Source: Brevibacillus composti (lineage in GTDB: Bacteria > Bacillota > Bacilli > Brevibacillales > Brevibacillaceae). Taken from it: a stretch of 64,000 bases of DNA. Below the pieces are notes generated by a model that was given only the letters and a program-made list of their open reading frames with translations, was not told the DNA's origin and made no database searches. The stretch lies in NCBI RefSeq assembly GCF_016406105.1, contig NZ_CP066308.1, positions 1,268,501 to 1,332,500 on the forward strand, read 5' to 3'. Each line of letters begins with the position of its first letter. Within the stretch, counting starts at the first letter, position 1. The position numbers were made by a program, and so were the translations under genes. Shown one piece after another: positions 36,290-45,211 of the stretch.

Positions 36290-37369
36290 ATGGACAATCA
36301 ATTTCAATGGGAATTGTGGAAGCGTCTGACGGAAGCGCCGGGGGTTTCCGGATTTGAAGAGCCTGTTCGTGCGATCATGCGCGAATACATAGAGAGCTGC
36401 ACCGAGGAAATCGTCATGGATCGACTGGGAAGCATATTCGGGGTGATGCGCGGCGATGAGAAGGGACCGCGCATTATGGCAGCCGGCCATCTGGATGAAG
36501 TGGGATTCATGGTCACAGGCATATCGGAAAAGGGCTTTCTTTCCTTTCAGCCGGTCGGAGGCTGGTGGGGACAAGTTCTGCTGGCCCAGCGCGTTCGCGT
36601 CATCACGCCAGCCGGGGCGGTAGAGGGCGTCATCAGTTCGATTCCTCCGCATGTGCTCAGCGATGATCAGCGCAATCGCCCGATGGATGTGCGCAACATG
36701 TACATCGACATCGGAGCCGATTCCGGCGAGGAGGCGCGAAAAGCAGGCATTCGCCCGGGGCAGCAGATCGTTCCCGTATGTCCGCTTACCCCGATGCTCA
36801 ATCCGCGCCGGGTCATGGCAAAGGCATGGGACAACCGCTACGGCTGCAGTCTTGCCGTCGAGCTGGCCAAAGAGCTGAAGGAGCGGCCGGATCATCCGAA
36901 CGTCGTCTACGTCGGGGCGACGGTACAGGAGGAGGTCGCCGGGATGCGCGGAGCGAAGACAGCGGCCGAACTGATCAATCCGGACCTGTTTTTCGCCCTG
37001 GATGCCAGTCCGGCTGGCGATATTCCGGGCGTGCGGGATGGCTCCGGAAAGCTGGGAGGCGGCGTCCTGATGCGCCTGTACGATCCGTCGTACATCATGC
37101 CGACCAACCTGCGCGACTTTTTGATCTCGATTTGCGAGGAAGAGAATATTCCGTATCAGATCTACATCGGAAAAGGCGGCACGGATGCCAAAGTCGTCCA
37201 GTACCACGGCATTGGGGTGCCCTCTGCGGTGATCGGCATTCCGTCGCGCTACATTCACAGCCACGCCGCCATTATCGACCGCGATGACTATGAGGCTGCC
37301 AAGCGGCTGCTGATCGCGGCGGTCCGCAAGCTGGACAAATCTACCTACGAAAGCATCCTGCCGAGATAG
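36290..37369 (+). CDS. M42-family metallo-aminopeptidase
   Basis: A 359-residue di-metal peptidase of the glutamyl/deblocking aminopeptidase family (relatives YtoP, YsdC, FrvX). Visible residues are AAGHLDEVGFM (metal His and catalytic Asp), KAWDNRYG (bridging Asp), TVQEEVAGMRGA (catalytic Glu-Glu), ALDASPAGD and the final metal His in IHSHAAIID. It probably assembles as a dodecamer and removes N-terminal residues from small peptides. SD AGGAGG; the next gene follows after 18 bases. Confidence 0.9.
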   Translation: MDNQFQWELWKRLTEAPGVSGFEEPVRAIMREYIESCTEEIVMDRLGSIFGVMRGDEKGPRIMAAGHLDEVGFMVTGISEKGFLSFQPVGGWWGQVLLAQRVRVITPAGAVEGVISSIPPHVLSDDQRNRPMDVRNMYIDIGADSGEEARKAGIRPGQQIVPVCPLTPMLNPRRVMAKAWDNRYGCSLAVELAKELKERPDHPNVVYVGATVQEEVAGMRGAKTAAELINPDLFFALDASPAGDIPGVRDGSGKLGGGVLMRLYDPSYIMPTNLRDFLISICEEENIPYQIYIGKGGTDAKVVQYHGIGVPSAVIGIPSRYIHSHAAIIDRDDYEAAKRLLIAAVRKLDKSTYESILPR

Positions 37370-37387
37370 AGAGGAGGAGGGACCAGC

Positions 37388-37894
37388 ATGCAGGCGATTA
37401 CCCTCTACCGCAAAAGCCTGGGAGAAGACGTATCATTCGAATACAATATTTACGACAACAAGTTTTCGCCGAGCAATCTGGCGGTGCGCAAAGTGCTGAT
37501 GGCGATGATGGACAGCGTACGCGCGCGCTTGACCCATCTCGAAGTGGAGTACAATGACCGGATGCTGGCGGACAATTGGGGTGCCAAACGCTCCGCCGAA
37601 TGGCTGGTTCTGCTAGGCGCCACAAAGGAAAACATGCAGGAGAATCGAAGCGGGGATATCGTCGTCAGCAGGAAGTTCAGGGCGCCGATGACGGACGAGA
37701 GCTACGAGTTTTTTTACACGCGGAATGACATCTCCGTTTTTCCTCATTACCGGATGCAGGAAGAAGAGGCCGACCGGATTGTCTTCTATTTTTCCCGTTA
37801 TCTGCAGTTGATCGCGCCGAGGCGGGAGTCCGAAGCCTTTCTCGCCGGATTGGAACAAGTCCAGCTGCCGTATAAAGTGGTTGAGCTGGGCTAG
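37388..37894 (+). CDS. Unrecognised 168-residue protein
   Basis: A hypothetical soluble protein with alpha/beta pattern and no signal or membrane segment. It starts with SD GAGGAGGGACC 18 bases after the M42 peptidase stop and is therefore probably in the same operon. There are no Cys residues or catalytic motifs I can name. A clear terminator follows. Confidence 0.75.
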   Translation: MQAITLYRKSLGEDVSFEYNIYDNKFSPSNLAVRKVLMAMMDSVRARLTHLEVEYNDRMLADNWGAKRSAEWLVLLGATKENMQENRSGDIVVSRKFRAPMTDESYEFFYTRNDISVFPHYRMQEEEADRIVFYFSRYLQLIAPRRESEAFLAGLEQVQLPYKVVELG

Positions 37895-37916
37895 ACCGCT
37901 ATTGCTGGATAACAAA

Positions 37917-37957
37917 AAGAGCCATCTGCCGCCTTGTATGGGCGGAATGGCTCTTTT
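37917..37957. terminator. Bidirectional terminator
   Basis: AAGAGCCAT and ATGGCTCTT around an inner GCCGCC/GGGCGG pairing, between converging genes. Confidence 0.8.
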
Positions 37958-37960
37958 GCA

Positions 37961-39373
37961 TTACAGGCTGACTCTTCGCTGCAGGCTGATGTCCCTTTTT
38001 TCCTGGATGCGATCCAGCAGCTCATTTGCCCGCGAGATTTGGTGGGCGCGGTAAAAGGTTTCTAAGGTCACGCATTCGAAAAAGGCGCGCACGACCGTGG
38101 GACAGAACTGCGTCCCGGCATGCTGGATCAATTCGTCGCAGGCCTTCGAAAAGGAGAGTCCTTTGCGGTAGGCGCGGGACGACGTCATGGCGTCGAAGGA
38201 ATCGGCCACGGCCGCGATCCGTGCCCAGATCGGGATGTCTTCTCCGGCCAGTCTGTCCGGGTAGCCCTTGCCGTCAAAGCGTTCGTGGTGATGGCGCGTG
38301 ATGACCATGATTTTTTCGATTTCATCGGCATGATGTCGGCCGGATTCCGCATAGAGCCGCTTCAAAACGGCTTCTCCGCGCACTGGATGGGACTGGATTA
38401 TCTCATATTCTTCTTCCGTGAGACGGCCCGGCTTGAGGAGGATGCTGTCTTCGATGCCAATCTTGCCGATATCGTGGAGCAGGCCCCCCGTGTAGATGGT
38501 ATCGAGCGTCACGCTGTCGAAATTCATCTGCTCGCCGATGATGCGCATGTAAAATGCCACCCGCTGGGAGTGTCCGGAGGTGTAGGCATCTCGCTCTTCC
38601 AAAGCAACGGCCAATGTTTTCAGGATGCTTTGGTTCGTCTCTACCAGCTGTTCGCCTCTCAGCTTGGAGCTGAGCAGGGCCTTGTCCTTTCGCCGTGTGT
38701 TGTAAAAGAGAATCGCTGTGATGAAGTAGCTGCCAAGTACGAGGACGATCAGCAACGTTTGGAGATTCGACAGTTTGTGATAGAAATTGGTTTCGGATGT
38801 AACGAGACTCACATGCCAGTCCCATTGCGGGAAATAACGGACGACGGCAATTTGTTTCTCATCCGTCTTCGAGCCAGGGATCTGTGATGGGTAGGAGATG
38901 ACGCTGTTTCCCTTGTGAAGAACTTCGCGGGCGAGCATTCTTCCCTCGGAATCTGTCATGTGGAAGAGGTTTTGGCCTTCCAGGCGGGAATGCACGATCA
39001 GCTTGCCTTGCGAGTTGAAGACGAGAAATGATTCGCCAGGCTGCATGATGATGTCCACCGCACCGGAATCGCGCGTGCCGTCGGGCAGCTTGGGCCCGGC
39101 GAGCAAGGTTTTCGCTTCATTTTCCGCCTCAGGCAAGGAAAGGGAACGATCCTGCACCCGGTCATCGTACAAGCGCAAAATTTGAAATATGGAATTGAGC
39201 TGCCTTTCCATGGCCTCGATCTCGTTCTGATAGTAGACGAGCTTGGTCTCTTGGTATCCGAAGAACACGATGACGGAAAAGAAAATCGGTAGCAAAATCA
39301 AGAACACGGGATAAAGACGGGTTTTCATCTTCTTCTTCAGCTTGAGTGGCAAGGCGCTACGTCCTTTCCGCAT
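37961..39373 (-). CDS. Membrane HD-GYP cyclic di-GMP phosphodiesterase
   Basis: About 470 residues. Two membrane helices flank an extracellular Cache-like sensor (about 40-200; IMQPGESFLVFNSQGKLIVHS), and the cytoplasmic part is an HD-GYP domain. Its motifs are complete: GHSQRVAFYM, LLHDIGKIGI (HD pair), ITRHHHERFDGKGYPDRL (GYP) and AVADSFDAMTS. It should hydrolyse cyclic di-GMP in response to an external ligand. The ATG at 39373 is preferred, with weak SD GGAGAAAAGAAG; a longer frame to 39475 lacks a good site. Confidence 0.85.
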   Translation of the reverse strand: MRKGRSALPLKLKKKMKTRLYPVFLILLPIFFSVIVFFGYQETKLVYYQNEIEAMERQLNSIFQILRLYDDRVQDRSLSLPEAENEAKTLLAGPKLPDGTRDSGAVDIIMQPGESFLVFNSQGKLIVHSRLEGQNLFHMTDSEGRMLAREVLHKGNSVISYPSQIPGSKTDEKQIAVVRYFPQWDWHVSLVTSETNFYHKLSNLQTLLIVLVLGSYFITAILFYNTRRKDKALLSSKLRGEQLVETNQSILKTLAVALEERDAYTSGHSQRVAFYMRIIGEQMNFDSVTLDTIYTGGLLHDIGKIGIEDSILLKPGRLTEEEYEIIQSHPVRGEAVLKRLYAESGRHHADEIEKIMVITRHHHERFDGKGYPDRLAGEDIPIWARIAAVADSFDAMTSSRAYRKGLSFSKACDELIQHAGTQFCPTVVRAFFECVTLETFYRAHQISRANELLDRIQEKRDISLQRRVSL

Positions 39374-39489
39374 ATTGGTATTCTTCTTTTCTCCATAATA
39401 GGCGAAATAGTCTGCCGCTTCAATAAAATCAACGAATAATGTCGAAAAATAGATAAGAGGAATGACCGCCGTCATCCCTCCAGTACGGG

Positions 39490-39627
39490 TTAGGTGGAGG
39501 GGCGATTGGGGCCCTCCAATTTTTTGTTGCCGTAGCCTGGCGCATCGTTTTGCACGGAGCGGGGCTGATCCGTCTCTTCTCTGCGCACGTCATGGTTGCT
39601 TGCTGCCTTCTTTTTCATCTGGTCCAT
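39490..39627 (-). CDS. Very small hydrophilic protein, possibly spore-associated
   Basis: A 45-residue frame (MDQMKKKAASNH... ending EGPNRPST) begins at the ATG at 39627 with a strong SD GGAGGGACC. It is basic, has no hydrophobic segment and resembles small acid-soluble spore proteins in composition (KKK, PGYGNKK), without a firm family match. It sits between the HD-GYP gene and an MFS pump on the same strand. Confidence 0.55.
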   Translation of the reverse strand: MDQMKKKAASNHDVRREETDQPRSVQNDAPGYGNKKLEGPNRPST

Positions 39628-39658
39628 GTTGGTCCCTCCTTATTAAAATCTCGGATTA

Positions 39659-40942
39659 TTACTTGGCCGGCTCTTTTCCCCGGACGGGACGGGGGACTCG
39701 GTCTGGGGCAGCAGGACCGCCCTGTTTGTGGCGGGGCATCGCATACAGGGCGAACAGTCCCATCACGGCGATGAGAACGATCGTGATGAGGGCATAGGTG
39801 ATCCACGGATAGGGGCTGCCCACGCCGCCCAGGCGCTCGACCATCGTTCCGCCGATGCTGGTGCCGAGCGCGGTGCCGATTCCGGAGACGAAATTGGCGA
39901 TGCCAAAATAGGCGCCCAGCCACTCTTCCCGGGCAAAATGGCCGACGAGGCTGTCCTGCACCGGCATCAGCAGCATCTCTCCGATGATAAACAGGATGGC
40001 GGCTCCGCTGAGCGTCGCGAAGCGATCCGCGAAGCCGATGCCAAACAGTCCCGTCCCCACCATCAGGATGCCGAGGATCAGCGATAGGTACGGGTTGATC
40101 CGAAACAGGATGAAGCGGGAGATCAGGCCTTGCAGCAGCACCACGCTGACGGAATTGATCGTCCAGATCAGGCCGATCAGATGGGCCGACTTGAGGACGT
40201 ACTCCCCGCGCAGCGGCAGCACGAGCGTAAATTGAGCATAGAACGCCCAGATCAGCAGCGTAATGCCGGAGTAGAGCAGAAAACTGCGGTGCCGCAAGAT
40301 GTAGCGGTACTCCGACAGGGGTGTGCTTTTGCAGTCTGGACCGACGCAGCGGTCGTTTGGCAACAGCAAGCGGATCCCCGCAGCCAGCAGCAGAAAAACA
40401 AAGGCAGCCATCACAAACGGGTAGAGATTGCGGGCGGTCATCCAGGTAATCGTCAGCCCCGCGAGGATAATGCCCAGGTGCGCAAAGATGCCGCGCCAGG
40501 AAAAGGCTGCCGTCCGCTGGAAGGTTTGGACGGTATCTGCGATCATCGCTTTGATCGTCGGTGCCAATAGCCCGACGCCCAGTCCGTTTACCCCGGAGAA
40601 AAACAAAAAAGCCGTGTAGCTCTCACTGAAGTGGTAGCCGAACATGGCAGCTGCCTGCAGCAGGGAGCCGGCCATCATGATAGCGCGGCGGCCGAGGCGG
40701 TCGGACAGCGGTCCTCCCAACAAACTTCCCGCCTGGTACGCGACGCTGCCCACGCCAAGCACCAGACCTACCTGCCCGAGCGAAAGGGCTCTCGCTTTTT
40801 TCAGAAACACAGGAAAGACGGGTACGATCAGATAGGAGGCCAGATGCATAAAGAAGACCAGGACTAACAGCAGCGTGTAGGTCTTGTTTCGCCAAAGCGT
40901 GTTCTCTGCCGCAACGTTCACGGGCCTCCTCCTCTCTGTCAT
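39659..40942 (-). CDS. MFS multidrug-type transporter
   Basis: A 427-residue, 12-helix major facilitator. The signature between helices 2 and 3 reads GGPLSDRLGRRAIM, the variant typical of drug/H+ antiporters, and the second half begins after a central loop with VGPDCKST. Substrate unknown. SD GGGAGAG lies upstream. It is the third gene in a minus-strand group with the HD-GYP and 45-residue genes. Confidence 0.85.
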   Translation of the reverse strand: MTERRRPVNVAAENTLWRNKTYTLLLVLVFFMHLASYLIVPVFPVFLKKARALSLGQVGLVLGVGSVAYQAGSLLGGPLSDRLGRRAIMMAGSLLQAAAMFGYHFSESYTAFLFFSGVNGLGVGLLAPTIKAMIADTVQTFQRTAAFSWRGIFAHLGIILAGLTITWMTARNLYPFVMAAFVFLLLAAGIRLLLPNDRCVGPDCKSTPLSEYRYILRHRSFLLYSGITLLIWAFYAQFTLVLPLRGEYVLKSAHLIGLIWTINSVSVVLLQGLISRFILFRINPYLSLILGILMVGTGLFGIGFADRFATLSGAAILFIIGEMLLMPVQDSLVGHFAREEWLGAYFGIANFVSGIGTALGTSIGGTMVERLGGVGSPYPWITYALITIVLIAVMGLFALYAMPRHKQGGPAAPDRVPRPVRGKEPAK

Positions 40943-41134
40943 CTCGGCAATCTCTCCCTAGTATGCTTGCCCGCCCCCGCATACTATGCACGCCAAAATG
41001 GGCACCTGCGGAATTCGACGCGACAGAGGCATCCGTCCAATCCAACGAGTGTTCCCTGGCATAAACCTATTACTGTAAAAAAATATGTGGGCATACAAGA
41101 GCAAGGTTGCGTCAGTCGACAAGGAGGGACAAAC

Positions 41135-41236
41135 ATGAGTAGATTTTTTTCCAATCACGACGGCTTCGAAGTAGTGATTTGGATTCTGGTGATCATCTTT
41201 CTCCTCTCCATATTCTTTGATGAAGGGATCGATTGA
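41135..41236 (+). CDS. 33-residue single-helix membrane protein
   Basis: MSRFFSNHDGFEVVIWILVIIFLLSIFFDEGID: a short soluble start, one helix of about 18 residues and an acidic end. SD AAGGAGGG is strong. It resembles the small YjcZ-type sporulation membrane peptides in size only. The next gene overlaps its stop codon. Confidence 0.6.
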   Translation: MSRFFSNHDGFEVVIWILVIIFLLSIFFDEGID

Positions 41237-41463
41237 GGGTGAGCGCTTACCGTCCGATTCGCCGGTTGAACCGTTATTACAAAACGAATGACGGTTTTCG
41301 CTCCTGGGTTAAGGCGAATGAGAAGTGGTTCCGTGAAAATCCGGAAGTGTTTCAGCAAATGCTGAGAAATCCCCACATGGTGAATCTGTTTATGGATCTG
41401 ATGGTGCTCAATTCCCCGCGGATCCAGAGGAGGCTTCGCCGAAGCGGAAAACCGGGAAAATAG
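41233..41463 (+). CDS. Small basic protein, possibly YlbE-like
   Basis: A 76-residue protein starting at TTG 41233 (overlapping the previous stop; a GTG at 41239 is an alternative). It is rich in Arg, with WFRENPEVFQQMLRNPHMVNLFMDLM reminiscent of YlbE-like proteins and other small sporulation proteins. No function is known. Translational coupling to the 33-residue membrane peptide suggests they work together. Confidence 0.6.
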   Translation: MRVSAYRPIRRLNRYYKTNDGFRSWVKANEKWFRENPEVFQQMLRNPHMVNLFMDLMVLNSPRIQRRLRRSGKPGK

Positions 41464-41570
41464 AAGATCTGACCGAAAAAACGGCCTGTCCGAGAGGGAG
41501 GGTCGTTTCCTTTTTCATATTTGTCCATCCGCCGGCGTAGGCATTAGCATACGTCGTTTGAGCCGGAGGG

Positions 41571-41888
41571 ATGGAGTTGGGACAGGTCATTTTCACTTTT
41601 TTTGTCGCATACGGCATTGTGGTGGGCGGCTCGCTGTCCGGCGGATTGGGCGCATTTTTGAATGAAAAACCGCCGCTCTGGTCGATCGCCCAATTGGCGG
41701 ATCAATTAAAAATCTGGGGACTGGTGGGGGCGCTGGGCGGTACGTTTGACTCCTTTTTGCAAATTGAAAAGATCCTGGCGGGCAATTTTTCACCGGTGTT
41801 CAAACAATTGGTGATGATTGTCGTCGCTTTTCTCGGGGCCCATATGGGTACGATCTCGATTCAGTGGCTGGTCCAGGTGCGTTCATGA
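41571..41888 (+). CDS. ytrH: Sporulation membrane protein YtrH
   Basis: A 105-residue protein with three hydrophobic segments (GQVIFTFFVAYGIVVGGSLSGG, IWGLVGALGGTFDSF and QLVMIVVAFLGAHMG). YtrH is made in the mother cell under sigma-E in B. subtilis and affects spore quality. The ATG at 41571 directly follows GGAGGG, which is too close; the in-frame TTG at 41577 has better spacing. It overlaps ytrI. Confidence 0.82.
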   Translation: MELGQVIFTFFVAYGIVVGGSLSGGLGAFLNEKPPLWSIAQLADQLKIWGLVGALGGTFDSFLQIEKILAGNFSPVFKQLVMIVVAFLGAHMGTISIQWLVQVRS

Positions 41889-42364
41889 AGATCAAGCTGT
41901 GGAAGAGGTATGTCGCCCTGGTGATGATCGGCGCGATTCTGGGCGGCTCGGCAACGCTGTTTGCCTACGGCAGGGAAATGGAGCAGATGATGCTGGTCCG
42001 GCGAAGCCTGGAGCTGTTGAATGAAAAGCTGATGGATGAGAACCAGCGCTTGAAGCAATCGGAAAAAGTGGCCCGTCGAAAGCAAGAGGTGCTGGTCGAG
42101 GAGATCCGGGTCACGGTGCTGGAGACCAATTTGCACGAGACGATCCAGCTGGAGGTGGCCCGGCAATTGGAAAAGGACCTCGCCTCTCTGAAGGGAAAGA
42201 AGGTGGAGCAGGTGGCGGAAATCCAGGAAATGCTGCACGAGATGCTGCGCAGGAGAGAGTACATTATCGAGGGGACGATGGTCGAAGTGCGGGTCAAGAC
42301 CGTGGCGATCAGCAGGGCCCTCCACTTGTTCGTAACCGCGGAGGCCAAGCGGGAAGAGCCGTAG
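41885..42364 (+). CDS. ytrI: Sporulation protein YtrI
   Basis: A 159-residue protein with an N-terminal membrane anchor (ALVMIGAILGGSATLFAY) and a long coiled coil (residues about 30-140). The ytrH-ytrI pair with an ATGA overlap is the B. subtilis arrangement; both are sigma-E-dependent and needed for normal sporulation. The coiled coil probably faces the outer side of the membrane. Confidence 0.8.
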   Translation: MKIKLWKRYVALVMIGAILGGSATLFAYGREMEQMMLVRRSLELLNEKLMDENQRLKQSEKVARRKQEVLVEEIRVTVLETNLHETIQLEVARQLEKDLASLKGKKVEQVAEIQEMLHEMLRRREYIIEGTMVEVRVKTVAISRALHLFVTAEAKREEP

Positions 42365-42475
42365 AGAATAGGTGAAACTTTTCTCGAGACTGTCCCGTAT
42401 TACTGGTACAGAAGTTGATCTTTCGACCGCGCAATTTGCGATGGAATCGATGCGATCATAAGGAGAGAAGGATGG

Positions 42476-43252
42476 ATGTCGATGTTCAAAAAGCTGATGG
42501 CCAGTGTGGGAATTGGTTCTGCCAAGGTGGACGCCCGTTTGGTGGAAGACTCGCTCATTCCGGGGGAACAGGTGACGGGAGAGGTGCATATCAAGGGCGG
42601 CGATGTTACGCAGACGATCGATGAGATCTATATGTATGTCGTCACGCATTACGAGCGGGAGAGCAACGATAAAAAGGTAAAAGAGGAGATGATCCTCGCC
42701 AAGCACCGCATCTCGGAAACATTTGTGCTGAACCCGCAGGAAGAAAAGGTGATTCCGTTTTCCTTCCAGCTTCCCTTTGAGACGCCGCTGACGATGGGGC
42801 GGCAGCCCGTGTACCTGCGGACCGGTCTCGACATCAAAAATGCGGTGGACCCCGGCGATTCCGACTTTATCGAGGTGAATCCGCATCCCCTGATGGCAAA
42901 GGTGCTCGATGCCATCAGATCGCTCGGTTTTCAGCTGTACAAGGTGGATTGCGAGTACAACCGCCTGCTCGGGCGCACCTACCCGTTTGTGCAGGAATTC
43001 GAGTTCCGCCCGACGGGAGCGTACCGCAGCCGGCTGGAGGAGCTGGAAGTGGTCTTTTACCTGAAAGAAGGAGAGCTGGAAGTGCTCATGGAGCTGGACA
43101 AACGCTCCCGCGGCTTTTTCGGCGGGCTGCAGGAGGCATTTAATCTGGACGAGCGCTATGCTCGCTTCCGCGTGACCGAGGCGGACTTGACCCGCCCCAC
43201 AAGCGACCTGGCGAGCGGGATCGATGCGCTGATACGCAAGCACCTGCGCTGA
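42476..43252 (+). CDS. spo0M: Sporulation-control protein Spo0M
   Basis: A 258-residue arrestin-like beta-sandwich protein: MSMFKKLMASVGIGSAKVDARL at the N-terminus and IPGEQVTGEVHIKGGDVTQTIDEIYMYVVTHYE are diagnostic. In B. subtilis Spo0M influences stage 0 of sporulation and interacts with cytoskeletal partners. SD AAGGAGAG precedes the ATG. It follows ytrI by 111 bases and ends at a terminator. Confidence 0.88.
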   Translation: MSMFKKLMASVGIGSAKVDARLVEDSLIPGEQVTGEVHIKGGDVTQTIDEIYMYVVTHYERESNDKKVKEEMILAKHRISETFVLNPQEEKVIPFSFQLPFETPLTMGRQPVYLRTGLDIKNAVDPGDSDFIEVNPHPLMAKVLDAIRSLGFQLYKVDCEYNRLLGRTYPFVQEFEFRPTGAYRSRLEELEVVFYLKEGELEVLMELDKRSRGFFGGLQEAFNLDERYARFRVTEADLTRPTSDLASGIDALIRKHLR

Positions 43253-43299
43253 TGCGCGTGCCGGCGAGTCGTGGAGATGCCGCCGCCAAATCGCAAAAG

Positions 43300-43326
43300 G
43301 CCCGGAGCCAGGCTCCGGGCTTTTTC
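43300..43326 (+). terminator. Terminator after spo0M
   Basis: GCCCGGAGCC and GGCTCCGGGC form a near-perfect stem with an AG-poor loop and T5. Confidence 0.8.
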
Positions 43327-43355
43327 GTTGGATCGGGCAAAGGATACCTGCCAGA

Positions 43356-43451
43356 TCAGTCTTCAGAGGTGCCTACGATACTAAGCAGAATGAACAGCAC
43401 CAGAATCAGGGCAAACCCGGCAAACCCGCCGCTATTGAAAAGATTGCTCAA
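43356..43451 (-). CDS. YjcZ-like sporulation peptide
   Basis: A 31-residue membrane peptide starting at TTG 43451, nine bases after GAGGGGG: MSNLFNSGGFAG, then the helix FALILVLFILLSIVG and the end TSED. The GGFALI-VLFILL-IVG pattern is that of the YjcZ family of sporulation membrane peptides. An ATG three codons upstream (43460) is in frame but too close to the ribosome site. Confidence 0.7.
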   Translation of the reverse strand: MSNLFNSGGFAGFALILVLFILLSIVGTSED

Positions 43452-43565
43452 CCGACACATCCCCCTCTGTCAAAAGACTATGCTCTTATCGTACGGGCGC
43501 CTGATCGGTTCCGTGATACCGACAAATACCCATTTTTCCGCCGGGAAAGATTATTCGAAATATTA

Positions 43566-43595
43566 TTGACAATGATAACAACGTTGGCGTATGAT
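43566..43595 (+). promoter_or_regulatory. Promoter of the glycine riboswitch operon
   Basis: Consensus TTGACA at 43566-43571 and TATGAT at 43590-43595, spaced by 18 bases, directly upstream of the riboswitch. Confidence 0.75.
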
Positions 43596-43621
43596 TCGAA
43601 TTAATTGTATACAGCGGATGA

Positions 43622-43802
43622 CGATTGTGGGAGAGACCGTGACGCAAGAGCCGGCACCGAAGGAGCAAGTCCCAAAAATCCTTGGGATAGAATCTCTCAG
43701 GTACAAAGTACCACAATCGGACGCACCTCTGGAGAGAGCGAACAGCCACCCAAGGGGAAGACTCCGAACAGGAGTTAAACTCTCAGGTAAAAAGGACAGA
43801 GG
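43622..43802 (+). promoter_or_regulatory. Tandem glycine riboswitch
   Basis: Two glycine aptamers. Aptamer 1 is closed by CGATTGTGG (43622) and CCACAATCG (43711) and contains GGGAGAGACC, GCACCGAAGGAGCAA and CTCTCAGG; aptamer 2 (43724-43802) has GGAGAGAG, GCCACCCAAGGGG and CTCTCAGGTAAAAAGGAC. Its closing stem CCTCTG (43726)/CAGAGG (43797) shares CAGAGG with the downstream terminator, so glycine binding should prevent termination: an on-switch. Confidence 0.95.
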
Positions 43803-43847
43803 AAAGGTAGATTACACATGATCTATCTTTCCCCTGTCCTTTTTTGT
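43791..43847 (+). terminator. Riboswitch expression-platform terminator
   Basis: A stem of about 22 base pairs (43791-43812 with 43821-43842) followed by T6, whose 5' arm includes the last strand of aptamer 2. Confidence 0.9.
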
Positions 43848-43958
43848 GTTTTCCTGACAGATGAAAAAACCGCGGCTTCCGCAGCTTGACGCTGTGCAGG
43901 GCAGGTTTTTCGCATGGGGAGAATCGGGGGAAAGATGGCTACCAAGGAGGAGTATCGG

Positions 43959-45200
43959 ATGAGTTTGCGCGAGCATGATCGGGAAATCTACGAAGCGATC
44001 GAAGCGGAGCATCGCCGCCAACTGGGGACCCTGGAGTTGATCGCTTCCGAAAACTTTGTCAGCGAGGACGTCCTGGAAGCGATGGGCTCGGTCTTGACCA
44101 ACAAATATGCGGAAGGCTACCCCGGCAAGCGGTACTACGGCGGCTGTGAACATGTGGACGTCGTGGAGCGGCTGGCGATCGAGCGGGTATCGAAGCTGTT
44201 TGGCGCGGCCTATGCCAATGTACAGCCCCACTCCGGCGCCCAGGCCAATACCGCGGTCTTCTTCTCTCTCCTGCAGCCGGGCGATACCTTTATGGGGATG
44301 AATCTCTCGCATGGGGGGCATCTGACCCACGGCAGTCCGGTCAGCCTCTCGGGCAAGTGGTTTCAAGTGGTCGCCTACGGGGTGCGGGAAGATGATCATC
44401 TCATCGATTACGACGAAGTAGAAGCAGTAGCCCGCCGCGAACGTCCCAAGCTGATTATCGCCGGAGGAAGCGCGTATTCGCGGACGATCGACTTCGCCCG
44501 GTTCCGCGAAATCGCCGATCTGGTGGGAGCCAAGCTGATGGTGGACATGGCCCATATCGCCGGCCTGGTGGCTGCAGGTTTGCATCCGTCGCCCGTGCCT
44601 CATGCGCATGTCGTAACCAGCACGACCCATAAAACGCTGCGCGGCCCCCGCGGCGGAATTATTCTGACCAATGACGAGGAAATCGCCAAGGGCGTAAACA
44701 AGGCCATTTTCCCCGGGATCCAGGGCGGTCCGCTGATGCACATCATCGCGGCCAAAGCGGTGGCTTTTCAGGAAGCGCTTCAGCCGGATTTCCGCGCGTA
44801 TGCGCAGCAAGTCGTCCAAAATGCCAAAGTCCTCGCGGAGACATTGAAGGAAGAGGGCGCGAGACTGGTATCGGGCGGTACGGACAACCACCTGGTTCTC
44901 CTCGATACGCGCGTCTTTGGCCTGACAGGCAAGGAAGCGGAGCATCTGCTGGAAGAGGCGGGGATCACGACGAACAAAAATACCATTCCCTTTGATCCGG
45001 AGAGCCCGTTTGTCACCAGCGGAATCCGCCTTGGCACGGCAGCGGCCACGACTCGAGGCATGAAAGAAGAGGAAATGCGGACGATCGGACGCGCGATCAC
45101 TGCCGTTCTCAAAGGAAAGGGAGACCTGGCGGTACGGGAGAAAATCAGCCGCCTGTGCGAGCAGTATCCGCTTCATCAACAAGGGACCCGTGTCCGCTGA
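43959..45200 (+). CDS. glyA: Serine hydroxymethyltransferase
   Basis: Pyridoxal-phosphate enzyme interconverting serine and glycine with tetrahydrofolate. The 413-residue protein has [26 protein letters not shown], the cofactor lysine in [15 protein letters not shown] and [10 protein letters not shown]. The start at 43959 has an ideal SD AAGGAGG; longer in-frame starts at 43914 and 43935 exist but lack one. It is the first gene under the glycine riboswitch, so with excess glycine it should run toward serine using methylene-folate. It may be a second glyA copy dedicated to catabolism. Confidence 0.95.
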   Translation: MSLREHDREIYEAIEAEHRRQLGTLELIASENFVSEDVLEAMGSVLTNKYAEGYPGKRYYGGCEHVDVVERLAIERVSKLFGAAYANVQPHSGAQANTAVFFSLLQPGDTFMGMNLSHGGHLTHGSPVSLSGKWFQVVAYGVREDDHLIDYDEVEAVARRERPKLIIAGGSAYSRTIDFARFREIADLVGAKLMVDMAHIAGLVAAGLHPSPVPHAHVVTSTTHKTLRGPRGGIILTNDEEIAKGVNKAIFPGIQGGPLMHIIAAKAVAFQEALQPDFRAYAQQVVQNAKVLAETLKEEGARLVSGGTDNHLVLLDTRVFGLTGKEAEHLLEEAGITTNKNTIPFDPESPFVTSGIRLGTAAATTRGMKEEEMRTIGRAITAVLKGKGDLAVREKISRLCEQYPLHQQGTRVR

Positions 45201-45211
45201 AGGAGGCGCCT

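Noticed and set aside
36134..37264. Upstream extension of the GNAT frame to 662 codons
   Set aside because: The extra residues are antisense to the M42 peptidase; the ATG at 36133 has a good SD and starts the GNAT fold.
41861..43243. 460-codon minus-strand frame
   Set aside because: Antisense to ytrI and spo0M, which are recognised on the plus strand.
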